A DNA stretch of 64,000 nucleotides from Gluconobacter potus (GTDB lineage: Bacteria > Pseudomonadota > Alphaproteobacteria > Acetobacterales > Acetobacteraceae). Positions 18,612 to 26,909 of the stretch are shown here, in pieces. The stretch is taken from contig NZ_JABCQF010000001.1 in the NCBI RefSeq assembly GCF_015244705.1, positions 434,001 through 498,000 on the forward strand, written 5' to 3'. Within the stretch, counting starts at the first letter, position 1; every line of letters begins with the position of its first letter. Under the pieces are notes generated by a model. It was not told the DNA's origin and made no database searches. It saw only the letters and a program-made list of their open reading frames with translations. Both the position numbers and the translations under genes were made by a program.

Positions 18612-19217
18612 ATGGATGATCGTGTCGCACAGGTTCTGGAGCTTTATCACGAGCGGATTCAGGCCGAGCGCGAAGAGCGTAACGCCGGGATCCATCGTCC
18701 CAATTCCGAACGGTTTCTGGCTGTGGGCCGCCGGACCGGACAGCTCATCAGCATTCTCGCGCGGGTGCTGGAAAAGCCGACCATTCTCGAACTGGGAACG
18801 TCCTACGGCTATTCCACAATCTGGCTGGCAGAGGCGGCACGGACTGCGGGCGGACGGCTCGTGACGATGGAGCTTGAGACTCACAAGATCGCCTATGCCC
18901 GCGACATGGCGGAGCGGGCCGGGCTGACTGGTTATGTCGATTTCCGCCACGGCAATGCGCTGGACCTGATCGGCCAGATGGACGACGGCATCGACTTCGT
19001 CCTGATGGATCTGTGGAAAGACCTCTATGTGCCCTGCCTTGAGGCCGTCCTGCCGAAACTCAACCCAGGTGCCATTATCGTTGCGGACAACATGCGCGTT
19101 CCCGGTGGCGAAGACGCGCGAAAGTACCAGCAGGCCGTCCGCGCCATCCCGCACATGCTGAGCGTGCCGCTGCCCGTGGGGACAGGGCTCGAAGTCAGCC
19201 GGTATCTCCCCGCTTAA
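18612..19217 (+). CDS. SAM-dependent O-methyltransferase
   Basis: A 201-residue class I methyltransferase of the caffeoyl-CoA/catechol O-methyltransferase type. Motif I is LELGTSYGYSTIWLA, an acidic residue follows in VTMELETHKIAYA, and IDFVLMDLWKDLYV with PGAIIVADNM supplies the metal/substrate region. ATG 18612 has GGAAGGA about nine bases upstream; an in-frame ATG 27 bases earlier is possible. In this Fur-framed cluster the enzyme could modify a catechol or siderophore-related compound, which is inference from position and fold only. Confidence 0.8.
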   Translation: MDDRVAQVLELYHERIQAEREERNAGIHRPNSERFLAVGRRTGQLISILARVLEKPTILELGTSYGYSTIWLAEAARTAGGRLVTMELETHKIAYARDMAERAGLTGYVDFRHGNALDLIGQMDDGIDFVLMDLWKDLYVPCLEAVLPKLNPGAIIVADNMRVPGGEDARKYQQAVRAIPHMLSVPLPVGTGLEVSRYLPA

Positions 19218-19275
19218 ATCCCTGTTTTTCTGACATCAACCTGCGGCCGGCGCTGTGCCGGCACAAGAAAGCAAC

Positions 19276-19851
19276 ATGTTCAAGACATTCATGAACCGAT
19301 ACGGAACCCCACTGACGACCGGGTTCTTCATTGTCTCCGGCGTCACGGGCGTGGCGCTGTTCTTCCACTGGGGGCCGACAGCGTTTCATCCCATCCATGA
19401 ATGGCTGAGCATGGTGCTTCTCGCACCCTTCATCCTTCATCTGGTGAAGAACTGGACATCGCTGGTCAATTACGCCCGTCGCAAGACGCTGTATGTGCCG
19501 CTGATCATCGCGTTCGCGGGCTGCATCCCGTTCTTCTTTCAGGCGCCCAGCGGACATGCGGGCAACCGGCAGACGGCATTTATGGCGCTGCCGGTTCTGG
19601 AACACGCGCCGCTCACGCTGCTGGCACCACTGGTCCATACGGATGCGGACGCTCTCGTGCACCGCCTTCAGGCACAGGGCTATACGGTCAGCTCGGCGGA
19701 TCAGACGCTCGACGATATCGCAAAGGCGTCCGGACATCCCGTCAATGATACGGTGGTCGCAGTCCTTCAGCGCCCGCATGACCATGCCGGTCCGGGTGAC
19801 GGATCAGGCCATGGGGGCCATCACCAGCACCCCGAACAGCATCAGGACTGA
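19276..19851 (+). CDS. DUF4405 membrane protein with His-rich tail
   Basis: A 191-residue inner-membrane protein. The first 105 residues hold about three hydrophobic helices (TTGFFIVSGVTGVALFF, WLSMVLLAPFILHLV, VPLIIAFAGCIPFFF) with paired His in HPIHEW and ILHLVKNW, as in cytochrome-b-like DUF4405/DUF4386 helices. The C-terminal part resembles a small soluble domain (LHRLQAQGYTVSSADQTLDDIAKASG), and the tail is very rich in His (HDHAGPGDGSGHGGHHQH). The paired membrane His residues could hold heme b, and the tail could bind metal. With its place in an iron-uptake cluster, a role in metal handling or ferric reduction is conceivable but unproven. A terminator follows directly. Confidence 0.72.
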   Translation: MFKTFMNRYGTPLTTGFFIVSGVTGVALFFHWGPTAFHPIHEWLSMVLLAPFILHLVKNWTSLVNYARRKTLYVPLIIAFAGCIPFFFQAPSGHAGNRQTAFMALPVLEHAPLTLLAPLVHTDADALVHRLQAQGYTVSSADQTLDDIAKASGHPVNDTVVAVLQRPHDHAGPGDGSGHGGHHQHPEQHQD

Positions 19852-19856
19852 GATAC

Positions 19857-19886
19857 AAAAGCCCCGGTCTGACCGGGGCTTTTTCA
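19857..19886 (+). terminator. Rho-independent terminator after the DUF4405 gene
   Basis: AGCCCCGGT and ACCGGGGCT arms around a three-base loop, followed by TTTTT. It separates the receptor-to-DUF4405 run from exbB and its own Fur box. Confidence 0.9.
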
Positions 19887-19948
19887 TATTCACCTGAAAT
19901 CCGGCCCTTGGACACGAAACGACATGCAGGAGGATACGAATCATCCTT

Positions 19949-19973
19949 GATAGTGAGAATGACTCTCATTATC
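19949..19973 (+). promoter_or_regulatory. Fur box upstream of exbB-exbD-tonB
   Basis: GATAGTGAGAATGACT followed by CTCATTATC is a near-palindromic match to the Fur box. It is centred about 50 bases before the exbB start, so iron-dependent repression of the TonB complex is expected. Confidence 0.8.
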
Positions 19974-20011
19974 GTCGATTCAGTATTCCCGCAGTTCCAA
20001 CAGGTGCCGTG

Positions 20012-20737
20012 ATGTCCCTTAGCTTTTCCCCCTGGCAGATGTTTCTCGACGCCGGCCCGGTCGTGCGGGGCGTCATGACAATCCTTGCGATGGCCTCGCT
20101 GGTGACCTGGACGATCTTCATTGCCAAAACCATAGAACTGCAGCGCCTTCGCGCACGGCTGAAGAAATCGGAAATCACGCTCGAAGACGCCGAGACGCTG
20201 GATATCGGCGAGGAATGGACGCGCACCGGATCGGGCTCCGGCATCGCACATGCCATGGTCATGGCGGCCGAAGTGGAGCGTCAGCGCTCGCAGGACATTC
20301 CTGGGGACCGCGAAGGCATCAAGGAACGTATCGTCCTGCATCTCGAAAGGCTGGAAGCCGCCGAGGGCCGCCGCCTGATGCGGGGGACGGGCGTGCTGGC
20401 GACCATCGGCGCGACGTCTCCGTTTGTCGGGCTGTTCGGCACGGTCTGGGGCATCATGTCGTCCTTCACGGGCATTGCGGCCGCCCATGCCACCAGCCTT
20501 GCCGTCGTGGCGCCGGGCATTGCCGAAGCACTTCTGGCAACCGCACTCGGCCTCGTCGCCGCCATTCCGGCCGTGGTGATCTACAACCATCTCGCCCGCC
20601 AGACGGCAGCCTGCCGAGCCTGTGTCGCGGATCTGACGTCGCTCGTGATGCGCCTCGTCTCGCGGGATCTGGCGCGCGGGATCAGCGGCGGCAAGGTGCT
20701 CCGCTTCGGGCGCGATACGCTGGCTGCGGCAGAGTAA
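20012..20737 (+). CDS. exbB: Biopolymer transporter ExbB
   Basis: A 241-residue inner-membrane proton-channel subunit of the TonB energising complex. The first membrane helix is near residues 20-40 (VMTILAMASLVTWTIFIAKTIEL). The conserved second half has GVLATIGATSPFVGLFGTVWGIMSSF and APGIAEALLATALGLVAAIPAVVIYN, the MotA/TolQ/ExbB signature. The short periplasmic N-terminus fits ExbB. GTG three bases earlier is an alternative start. It is the first gene of exbB-exbD-tonB (six-base gap, then one-base overlap), preceded by a Fur box. Confidence 0.92.
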   Translation: MSLSFSPWQMFLDAGPVVRGVMTILAMASLVTWTIFIAKTIELQRLRARLKKSEITLEDAETLDIGEEWTRTGSGSGIAHAMVMAAEVERQRSQDIPGDREGIKERIVLHLERLEAAEGRRLMRGTGVLATIGATSPFVGLFGTVWGIMSSFTGIAAAHATSLAVVAPGIAEALLATALGLVAAIPAVVIYNHLARQTAACRACVADLTSLVMRLVSRDLARGISGGKVLRFGRDTLAAAE

Positions 20738-20743
20738 GCTTCC

Positions 20744-21178
20744 ATGGCCATCCGGATCCGCCATGCGGACGAAACCGTGCTCGAAGCGCACGAAATCAAC
20801 GTCACGCCGTTCATTGACGTCATGCTGGTGCTGCTCGTGATCTTCATGGTCACGGCCCCGCTCACCACCGTCAACGTCCCCGTCGATCTTCCGTCCTCCA
20901 CGCAGCAGACGGCCCCCCGGCCGGACGAACCCGTCTTCCTGACCGTCAAGGCAGACCACAATCTGGCTCTTGGCGAAAATGACGTGCCCGCCGCGCAACT
21001 GACGGAAGCGCTCGCCGCCGCGACCAAGGGCAACCGCGACGAACGCATCTTCCTGCGCGCCGACAAGACCGTGGATTACGGCACGCTCATGGACGTCATG
21101 GATCATCTGCGCAGCGCGGGCTATCTCAAGGTGGCGCTCGTGACGCTGCAGGGCCAGACGACCGGAACAACGCCCTGA
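20744..21178 (+). CDS. exbD: Biopolymer transporter ExbD
   Basis: A 144-residue protein with one N-terminal membrane helix containing the essential aspartate: EINVTPFIDVMLVLLVIFMVTAP, where Asp of FIDVMLVLL is the proton-carrying residue of the family. The periplasmic part (VPVDLPSS, VFLTVKAD, IFLRADKTVDYGTLMDVMDHL) is standard for ExbD/TolR. It lies between exbB and tonB; its TGA shares one base with the tonB ATG, indicating translational coupling. Confidence 0.93.
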   Translation: MAIRIRHADETVLEAHEINVTPFIDVMLVLLVIFMVTAPLTTVNVPVDLPSSTQQTAPRPDEPVFLTVKADHNLALGENDVPAAQLTEALAAATKGNRDERIFLRADKTVDYGTLMDVMDHLRSAGYLKVALVTLQGQTTGTTP

Positions 21179-22011
21179 TGTCGGACGGGCTGATCTCCGC
21201 GCAAGCGACGCTGCCGAGTTTTCGGGAATGGTACGCCGCAACATGCCGTCTGGAAGACCGCCGGAGCGCATGGCTCTGGGGCGGCTCGGCGTTGGGTGTT
21301 GTCGTCCTCACGGGTGCTGTCCTGTTCTGGGCGGTCACGTCTGCCCATCCCCAGCCCATTCTGGCGGCGGAACCGCCTCCGGCTGCGATTAGCATCGATC
21401 TTGCGCCTGTCCCCGCGCCGGTTCCGGCCCCGCAGCAGGATGTCGATCCCGGCCCGCAGCAGGCCGTGGCCTCCACGGAGCCGCAGCCGGAAGATCCGCC
21501 CAAGGTCGAAGCGCCGCCAAGCCCCGCGCCCAACCCGCCGGTCCCGGTGCCCAAGACGGAAAAGATCAGGCCGCACAAACCAAGTGTGCACAAGCCGCTC
21601 CCGCCCGTTCCGGTCAAAGCGCCGCCTGCGGAAAAGACCACGGCTCCGCGCAACGTGGAAGCGCCGCCCACGACCAGCCCGAGCGCCGCTTCGGCCACCA
21701 CCTCCAGCCATGCATCGCATGATCCCGTGACCTGGCAGGGCGAACTCCTGGCGCGTCTGGAACGGTTCAAGCGCTATCCGCAGGAAGCCCAGTCCACGCA
21801 TCAGGAGGGAACGTCCCTGCTGCATTTCGTCATGGACCGCAAAGGCCATGTCCTGAGCGCCAGCCTCAAGCGCAGCGCGGGGCATGACCTGCTGGATGCG
21901 GAGACGCTGGCCCTGATCCACCGTGCCGAACCGCTGCCCATCCCGCCCGACAGTGTGCAGGGCGATCCGCTATCCCTGACGGTTCCCATCGAGTTCTATC
22001 TGGAACACTGA
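21178..22011 (+). CDS. tonB: Energy transducer TonB
   Basis: A 277-residue protein. A cytoplasmic N-terminus of about 35 residues is longer than usual. It is followed by a membrane helix (LWGGSALGVVVLTGAVLFWAV) and a long Pro/Lys/Glu-rich spacer from about residue 60 to 170. The C-terminal TonB domain is ELLARLERFKRYPQEAQSTHQEGTSLLHFVMDRKGHVLSASLKRSAGHDLLDAETLALIHRAEPLP when read in pieces, with the RYP and AG...LD motifs. It would transmit proton-motive force via ExbBD to the TonB receptors found throughout this window. It is the last gene of the operon. Confidence 0.93.
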   Translation: MSDGLISAQATLPSFREWYAATCRLEDRRSAWLWGGSALGVVVLTGAVLFWAVTSAHPQPILAAEPPPAAISIDLAPVPAPVPAPQQDVDPGPQQAVASTEPQPEDPPKVEAPPSPAPNPPVPVPKTEKIRPHKPSVHKPLPPVPVKAPPAEKTTAPRNVEAPPTTSPSAASATTSSHASHDPVTWQGELLARLERFKRYPQEAQSTHQEGTSLLHFVMDRKGHVLSASLKRSAGHDLLDAETLALIHRAEPLPIPPDSVQGDPLSLTVPIEFYLEH

Positions 22012-22049
22012 TCCACTTTACCCCTAAACAGCGTGCAGGGGGAAATGAC

Positions 22050-22916
22050 ATGGATATCGTTCTCGGCGCCTCAGGGCATGTGGGCGGCACGGTCGCCAGA
22101 CGTCTTCTGGAACAGGGGCGGCCGGTTACGGTTGTTCTGCATCGTCCGGAACAGGACTCTGAGTGGTCTGCCCGTGGGGCCAGCGTGGCCGTGCTCGATG
22201 TTCACGACACGGCGGCCCTGACGGCAGCTTTTTGCAAAGCCCGGCGCGCATTTCTGCTGAACCCGCCTGCCAGCCCAACGCTGGATGTGGACCACGAAGA
22301 ACGCCGCACGGTTCATTCCATCATCGAAGCCGTCCGGGGAGCGTCTCTGGAAAAGATCGTCGTGCAGTCAACCTATGGCGCGCAGGACAACCCGCATTGC
22401 GGGGATCTGGGGAGTCTGTACACTTTCGAGCAGGGCGCACGGGAAACGGGAGTACCGCTCTGTGTCGTGAGGGCGGCGTATTTCATGAGCAACTGGTACG
22501 GCGCCCTGTCCACTGCGCGGCAGTCAGGGGTATTTCCCAGCCTGCTGCCAAAGGATTTCAAAGCCCCGATGGTCGCGCCGCAGGATGTGGGCGAACTGGC
22601 GGCCCGTCTTCTGGTCGCGCCAGTGGAAGAGACGGGCACTTACAGCATCGAAGGCCCCGAAACCTATACGCCGGAAGACGTCGCGACCGCACTCGGCGCC
22701 GTGCTGGAGCGGGATGTGACAGTCGACGAAATCCCGCGTTCGCAATGGCTGAAGTTCTATCGCAGTCACGGCTTCTGCCCCGAAGCCGCGCAGTCCTATG
22801 CCACCATGACGGGGATTTTCGTGGACGGGCTGTATGACCGTCCGCGCACGCCCTTGCGGGGTGCGACGGACCTTCAGACCTGCCTGCGCGATCAGGCGTC
22901 GATATCGTCCAGATAA
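22050..22916 (+). CDS. NmrA-like NAD(P)-binding protein
   Basis: A 288-residue atypical short-chain dehydrogenase fold. The N-terminal nucleotide-binding motif is VLGASGHVGGTVARRLLEQG at residues 4-23, and KIVVQSTYGAQ and YSIEGPETYTPEDVATAL are typical of the NmrA/azoreductase-like (QOR2, YesF) group. No catalytic Tyr-x-x-x-Lys is evident, so it may be a redox sensor or a quinone/NADPH-dependent reductase. It has a good AGGGGGAAA site. Its last 25 bases overlap the end of the convergent DyP peroxidase gene. Confidence 0.8.
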   Translation: MDIVLGASGHVGGTVARRLLEQGRPVTVVLHRPEQDSEWSARGASVAVLDVHDTAALTAAFCKARRAFLLNPPASPTLDVDHEERRTVHSIIEAVRGASLEKIVVQSTYGAQDNPHCGDLGSLYTFEQGARETGVPLCVVRAAYFMSNWYGALSTARQSGVFPSLLPKDFKAPMVAPQDVGELAARLLVAPVEETGTYSIEGPETYTPEDVATALGAVLERDVTVDEIPRSQWLKFYRSHGFCPEAAQSYATMTGIFVDGLYDRPRTPLRGATDLQTCLRDQASISSR

Positions 22917-23821
22917 TCGGCTGACGGGACGAAGAACAGCGTGCCCGTAACAGGGCGGCTGTAATCCAGCAGGCGGTCGTAATTCCCTTCCGGCTTGCCG
23001 ACGAACATGTTGTGCAGCATTTCCTCGGTCACGGACGGGGAGCGGGCATAGCCGATGAAATAGGTGCCGAATTCACCCTTGCCGGCTTCACCGAACGGCA
23101 TGTTGTCCCGCAGGATGTCGACCTGCTTTCCGTTGCGGGTCACGACATTCAGCGCGTTATGGGCGTAAGCGGGCTTTGTTTTGTCATCAAGCTCGACATT
23201 GGAGAGCTTTCTGCGGCCGATGATCTTTTCCTGCATCTCGATCGGCAGGGTGTTCCAGGCATCGAGATCGTGGAAGTATTTCTGGGTGATGACGTAGCTG
23301 CCGCCTTTGAAAGCCGGATCTTCATCGCCGATGATCGCGGCTTCGCATGCTGCGGCGTTTTCCGGGTTTTCCGTGCCGTCCACGAAGCCGATCAGGTCCC
23401 GGTCATCGAAATACTTGAAGCCGTGCACTTCATCGACAACCGTGCACACGCTGCGCAGGCGGTCCATGATCAGCTTGGCCATCTCGAAACACATGTCCAT
23501 GCGCGTGGCGCGGATGTGAAAGAGCATGTCGCCGGGCGTGGAGACGGCGTGATGGACGCCTTTGATTTCCTGAAACGGATGCAGTTCCTTCGGGCGCGGA
23601 CCGGGAAAGAGACGGTCCCAGGCGGCAGAGCCAAAACCCAGAACACAGGAAAGCTGCCCCTTCAGGTCCCGGAAACCGACCGTACGGCGCAGGCCTGAGA
23701 GGTCCGCGCAGAGGCCGCGGATGGTCTTTTCCGCATCCGTGCCGAGGTTGATGTTCAGGACCAGAAAAATGGCGGCCCGGGTCAGGGGGGCGGCAACGGG
23801 TTGGGGCGTGGTGTCGGACAT
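22892..23821 (-). CDS. Dyp-type peroxidase (YfeX-like)
   Basis: A 309-residue heme peroxidase. It carries the DyP GxxDG motif in IGFVDGTENPENA and the proximal heme His in KYFHDLDAWNTLP, followed by EKIIGRRK. The distal Asp is in GFVDG, and an Arg is in FIGYARSPSVTEEMLHNMF. There is no Tat or Sec signal at MSDTTPQPVAA, so it is cytoplasmic, as E. coli YfeX is. The family oxidises dyes and porphyrinogens with peroxide. The start chosen has GGAAAG about eight bases upstream; a longer in-frame ATG at 23881 adds 20 residues without family resemblance. It overlaps the convergent NmrA-like gene by 25 bases. Confidence 0.9.
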   Translation of the reverse strand: MSDTTPQPVAAPLTRAAIFLVLNINLGTDAEKTIRGLCADLSGLRRTVGFRDLKGQLSCVLGFGSAAWDRLFPGPRPKELHPFQEIKGVHHAVSTPGDMLFHIRATRMDMCFEMAKLIMDRLRSVCTVVDEVHGFKYFDDRDLIGFVDGTENPENAAACEAAIIGDEDPAFKGGSYVITQKYFHDLDAWNTLPIEMQEKIIGRRKLSNVELDDKTKPAYAHNALNVVTRNGKQVDILRDNMPFGEAGKGEFGTYFIGYARSPSVTEEMLHNMFVGKPEGNYDRLLDYSRPVTGTLFFVPSADYLDDIDA

Positions 23822-23973
23822 CGGAACAGTCTTTCCATCAGCGTGGCAATATATGTCTGCCCCGTTGATAGCGCGCTCCATGTCGAACGAACAGATTACG
23901 AAAACGGGTGAGCTCCGTTTTGAAATACGGACTGCGTGCAGTAGTGTCCGGCCACAAACGGAAAAAGGTCATC

Positions 23974-24324
23974 ATGGACAGTAATCTGAAATGCCCGGTC
24001 TGCGGGTGCGAACACGTTTATCCGGATGGTGCGCTGTGGATGTGCCCGGAATGCGCGCATGAGTGGAACCCGGCCGAGACGGCAGCGGAGAGCAGCGAGG
24101 CTTCTGCTGAAATCCGCGATGCCAATGGCAATGTCCTGGCGGATGGCGACAGCGTGACGGTCATCAAGGATCTGAAGATCAAGGGCTCGTCCATGGTCGT
24201 CAAGGGCGGCACCAAGGTGAAGAACATCCGCCTTTCGGACGGTGGCGACGGGCATGACATCGCCTGCAAGATCCCCGGGATCGGTGCGATGAACCTCAAG
24301 TCCGAGTTCGTCAGGAAGGCCTAA
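23974..24324 (+). CDS. YjdM/PhnA-family zinc-ribbon protein
   Basis: A 116-residue protein with an N-terminal zinc ribbon formed by CPVCGCEH and MCPECAHEW. The second domain reads [34 protein letters not shown], the conserved YjdM C-terminal fold. The family was once called PhnA, but it is not the phosphonoacetate hydrolase, and its function in bacteria is not settled. ATG 23974 has AAGG six bases upstream. Its end overlaps the convergent SulP transporter gene by 14 bases. Confidence 0.9.
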   Translation: MDSNLKCPVCGCEHVYPDGALWMCPECAHEWNPAETAAESSEASAEIRDANGNVLADGDSVTVIKDLKIKGSSMVVKGGTKVKNIRLSDGGDGHDIACKIPGIGAMNLKSEFVRKA

Positions 24325-25999
24325 CGGGCGACGGGGGCACAGCAATGTCCCCAAGGATCTGGTGGGCGGCTTTCAGCGCCGTATGCAGTTCGGCGTAGAT
24401 ATTGCCGTCCCCGAGCGCCGGAGTGATGTGGTGCCGGTCCATATCGGCGCGCAGATAGACGCTCACCCGCCCGAAGAGCAGCGCAATACCGCGCTGGTGC
24501 AGTTGCGCGATCAGGTCCCGCAGGTCGGCGGCAGCGGAATAATCGATGTCGGTGACGGGGCTCGCATCCAGCACGACACAGCGGACAGGATGGGGCGCAT
24601 GCTCCACTAGATCCAGCAGATCCTGCCGAAAGCGCGTCGAATTGGCGTAGAACAGATCCGCGCAGAAGCGGAAGACGATCAATCCGGGTGCGCTTTCCAG
24701 CCCGTCCTTCGCGGGCAGGGCTTCCAGAACTCCGGCCGTCGGGGACTGTTGCAGCACCATCGTATGTGGCTCGTAGCTGTGCCGGACATGGCGGAACAGC
24801 GAGAGCGCGATGGCAAGGAAAATGCCTTCCTCGACGCCAACCCCCACAACGACAGCCGCTGTCGTGACGGCCAGCCAGAACTCGCCGGGGCTTTCCTGCC
24901 GGATCGCACGCAGGCTTTTCAGATCGATCATGCCGACCGCCACGGTAAAGACGATCCCCGCCAGAACGCAGCGGGGCAGGGCTTCGAGCGGTCGCGTGAG
25001 GAACAGCAGTACCAGGAGCGTCACGCAGGCGAAGGTGACCTGCGCCAACTGCGTGCGGGCACCGGATCGGACGGCCATGGCCGTCTGGGTCGGGCTGCCA
25101 TTGACGGTGAAGGTCCCGCTTAGTCCCGCGGCAACATTGGCCGCCGACAGGCCCAGAAGATCACGGTCCTCATCAACGGTTTCATGAAACCGCTCCCCGA
25201 AGACGCGGGACGTGGCGGCGCTCTGCGCAATGATGACGAACACGCAGGACGCCGCGACGGGGAGCAGGGCGAGAAGCTCGTTCCACGAAACATCTGGCAG
25301 GCCGAAATGCGGCAACCCGCCCGCGACATGCCCCAATGTCGGGACACCGTGATGGGACAGGTTCAGCCCCATGCTCAGCGCAATACTGCCGATCACGACG
25401 CAGAGCCCGGCGGGCAGATGCGGGGCAAGGCGCTGCCCGGTCATGAGAATGCCGACCGTCACCGCCGAGAGACCCGCGACCATCAGGTTCCCATGCGGGA
25501 TCTGGCGGAAGGTCTCATAGGCCTGCACCAGCGGATTATGCGCGCTGACCGAAACGCCCAGCATGTCATGCAGCATCGCGATGCAGACTTGCACGCCCAC
25601 CCCGGCCAGAAATCCCGTCAGCACGGTGCGCGACAGGAAATCCGCCAGAAAGCCCAGTCGAAAGACCCGCGCCACCAGCAGAAGCGCCGCGCAGAGGAGT
25701 GCGGTCATGCTGACGAGCGCGATGTAATGCGCGCTTTCGGGCGGTGCCATCTTGCCGATGGCACTTGAGAAAATGGCAGCCGTCGCGGAATCAGCGGCCA
25801 CAACCAGATGCCGGGACGAACCGAACGCTGCAAAGGCCACAAGTGGCAGCAGGACCGTATAAAGCCCCGTGACCGCTGGCATGGCCGCAATACGCGTATA
25901 ACCCAGAACCTGCGGAATATTCACCGAGGCAAGGGAAAGACCTGCGACAATATCCGTCCACCCGCGACGGGGTCCGGTGGGGTTCTGCTGTTCCGACAT
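24311..25999 (-). CDS. SulP-family anion transporter with STAS domain
   Basis: A 562-residue membrane protein. About eleven to twelve membrane segments begin with [34 protein letters not shown] in pieces, the SulP signature region, and include [16 protein letters not shown] cytoplasmic STAS domain occupies roughly the last 120 residues ([24 protein letters not shown]). SulP carriers move sulfate, bicarbonate or dicarboxylates, and no residue here decides the substrate. The start at MSEQQNPTG is chosen because the frame upstream reads as antisense of the next region. It is divergent from an SDR gene and convergent with yjdM (14-base overlap). Confidence 0.88.
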   Translation of the reverse strand: MSEQQNPTGPRRGWTDIVAGLSLASVNIPQVLGYTRIAAMPAVTGLYTVLLPLVAFAAFGSSRHLVVAADSATAAIFSSAIGKMAPPESAHYIALVSMTALLCAALLLVARVFRLGFLADFLSRTVLTGFLAGVGVQVCIAMLHDMLGVSVSAHNPLVQAYETFRQIPHGNLMVAGLSAVTVGILMTGQRLAPHLPAGLCVVIGSIALSMGLNLSHHGVPTLGHVAGGLPHFGLPDVSWNELLALLPVAASCVFVIIAQSAATSRVFGERFHETVDEDRDLLGLSAANVAAGLSGTFTVNGSPTQTAMAVRSGARTQLAQVTFACVTLLVLLFLTRPLEALPRCVLAGIVFTVAVGMIDLKSLRAIRQESPGEFWLAVTTAAVVVGVGVEEGIFLAIALSLFRHVRHSYEPHTMVLQQSPTAGVLEALPAKDGLESAPGLIVFRFCADLFYANSTRFRQDLLDLVEHAPHPVRCVVLDASPVTDIDYSAAADLRDLIAQLHQRGIALLFGRVSVYLRADMDRHHITPALGDGNIYAELHTALKAAHQILGDIAVPPSPVRPS

Positions 26000-26135
26000 G
26001 AGATGTGTTCTAGGCCTTTGCGGGAAGGATGTCTTCACAATGTCCAACAGGTGGTTGGGTCCGGCCCGAAAATGCCTCATGATCTGGCAGCTCAAAGACG
26101 GATCTTTCGTCAGTGCAGTCAGAAGGAACAGGATC

Positions 26136-26867
26136 ATGACCCACAGAGTAGCGCTCATTACCGGTGGATCACGCGGTATCGGTGCGGCGATCGCGCTCAA
26201 GCTGGCGCAGGATGGCTTCGATATTGCCATCACCTATGCCCGCAACGAAAAAGCCGCGCAGAAAGTCGTGTCAGAAGTCGAGGCGCTGGGCCGCAAGGCC
26301 GTCGCCGTTCAGGCCGATGGCGGCAGCACGGACGGCAATATCGCAGCCATCACGAAGACGCATGAAGCCTTCGGACGTCTGGACGCCCTCGTGTGCAACG
26401 CGGGCATCTACCCCTACGGCCCGATTGCCCAGATGACCGTCACGCAGATCGAGGATGTTCTGAACCTCAACCTGCGCGCTGCGATGGTCGAGACGGTTGA
26501 GGCCCTGAAATACATGAAGACAGGCGGCCGCCTGATCTATATCGGCTCCGCCTTCGGTGAGCGTGCGCCGTTCCCGGGCATCTCGCTCTATTCGGCGACG
26601 AAGGCTGGCCTGATCGGCTTTACGAAGGGTGTGGCACGGGATCTCGGCCCACAGGGTATCACGGCCAATGTCGTCGAGCCCGGCCCGATCGCAACGGACC
26701 TCAACCCCGAGGACGGAGCGGCCGCAGCCGTCATCCGCAAGTTCACGGCCACGGAATCCTACGGCAAGGTCAACGACATTGCCCGCACCGTGTCGTTCCT
26801 CGCCAGCCCGGATGCGTCCTACATCACGGGTGCCTCCATCCTGGTGGATGGCGGTCTCGTCGCCTGA
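26136..26867 (+). CDS. SDR-family oxidoreductase
   Basis: A 243-residue classical short-chain dehydrogenase. The cofactor motif is TGGSRGIGAAIA at about residues 9-20, NAG is in VCNAGIYPY, and the catalytic Ser/Tyr/Lys are in IYIGSAF and YSATKAG. The C-terminal PGPIATDLNPEDG and ITGASILVDGG close the fold. SRG and the Arg-containing first loop suggest NADP(H). Such enzymes reduce ketones or act as 3-oxoacyl reductases; the substrate here is unknown. AGAAGGA lies upstream of the ATG. A hairpin at 26876-26902 follows the gene. Confidence 0.9.
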   Translation: MTHRVALITGGSRGIGAAIALKLAQDGFDIAITYARNEKAAQKVVSEVEALGRKAVAVQADGGSTDGNIAAITKTHEAFGRLDALVCNAGIYPYGPIAQMTVTQIEDVLNLNLRAAMVETVEALKYMKTGGRLIYIGSAFGERAPFPGISLYSATKAGLIGFTKGVARDLGPQGITANVVEPGPIATDLNPEDGAAAAVIRKFTATESYGKVNDIARTVSFLASPDASYITGASILVDGGLVA

Positions 26868-26875
26868 GACCGAAA

Positions 26876-26902
26876 ACGGCTCCCTCGATATGAGGGAGCC
26901 GT
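26876..26902 (-). terminator. Hairpin terminator between SDR and TonB receptor
   Basis: ACGGCTCCCTC and GAGGGAGCCGT form eleven perfect pairs around GATAT. On the minus strand a short T run follows, so it fits best as terminator of the leftward receptor; it may also stop the SDR transcript. Confidence 0.75.
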
Positions 26903-26909
26903 CGTTGCT

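Noticed and set aside
26000-26233. Upstream extension of the SulP gene
   Set aside because: Residues before MSEQQNPTG read as antisense of the SDR gene and its promoter.
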